A DNA stretch of 14,387 nucleotides from JASFUX01 sp050050115 (GTDB lineage: Bacteria; Pseudomonadota; Alphaproteobacteria; Caulobacterales; Maricaulaceae). Below, in pieces: positions 14,344 to 14,387 of this stretch. Both the position numbers and the translations under genes were made by a program. Numbering within the stretch: the stretch's first letter is position 1; every line of letters starts with the position of its first letter. The notes beneath the pieces were generated by a model. It was given only the letters and a program-made list of their open reading frames with translations, had not been told where the DNA came from and did not search any database. The stretch is taken from assembly GCA_050050115.1 (NCBI GenBank), contig JASFUX010000067.1:1-14387 (forward strand), read 5' to 3'.

Positions 14344-14387
14344 ATCGCTCGCGGCTTCGCTGTGAGCGCTTCGACCAGCGAAACGCG
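14340..14387 (-). CDS. C-terminal tail of a gene upstream of the kinase, partial
   Basis: Reading the minus strand from the window edge, one frame stays open and ends in a TGA that overlaps the kinase ATG as ATGA. The last residues read RVSLVEALTAKPRAI. A 4-nt ATGA overlap is a common operon junction, so an upstream gene, perhaps the kinase's sensor or partner, is plausible. Only 15 codons are visible, so it could be chance. Confidence 0.35.
   Translation of the reverse strand, partial: RVSLVEALTAKPRAI

Overview
The window is GC-rich and almost fully coding, and it looks like a chromosomal piece of an alphaproteobacterium. The run aroQ-accB-accC-aat, the soluble PAS hybrid histidine kinase and the secreted caspase-like protein together suggest the Caulobacterales/Maricaulales/Hyphomonadaceae area. 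That placement is inference from gene order and protein style; no rRNA or other decisive marker is present. I see no tRNA, rRNA, CRISPR array, insertion sequence or phage gene.

Left part (1-6761), envelope sugars and polysaccharide. A 5'-truncated membrane protein of unknown function comes first. It is followed by GDP-mannose 4,6-dehydratase (gmd), a 72-residue two-helix membrane protein, an inositol-monophosphatase-family phosphatase on the minus strand, an AGE-family sugar epimerase/isomerase divergent from it, and a DegT/DnrJ aminotransferase of the WbpE/WlbC type. Gmd makes GDP-4-keto-6-deoxymannose. An AGE enzyme could supply mannose-6-phosphate or a related sugar. The aminotransferase makes a 3-amino sugar nucleotide. 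The genes are on both strands with real gaps, so this is a loose functional neighbourhood rather than one operon. A hairpin terminator follows the aminotransferase gene.

Middle (6836-8482). One gene encodes an exported caspase-like protein with an intact His/Cys dyad, a Pro/Thr/Gln-rich linker, and two tandem copies of a 78-residue C-terminal domain that I cannot name. It is the least ordinary gene in the window.

Right part (8508-14387), housekeeping and signalling. thiS-thiG form a minus-strand thiamine pair. Divergent from them is aroQ-accB-accC (shikimate pathway and the biotin part of acetyl-CoA carboxylase), followed by aat for the N-degron pathway. The 5' end of aat is odd: conserved coding sequence extends upstream of the first usual start codon, to an ATA codon with a well-placed Shine-Dalgarno, or to an ATG in another frame. 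A PAS-HisKA-HATPase-REC hybrid kinase converges on aat and overlaps it by 29 bp. The tail of another gene overlaps the kinase start at the window edge.
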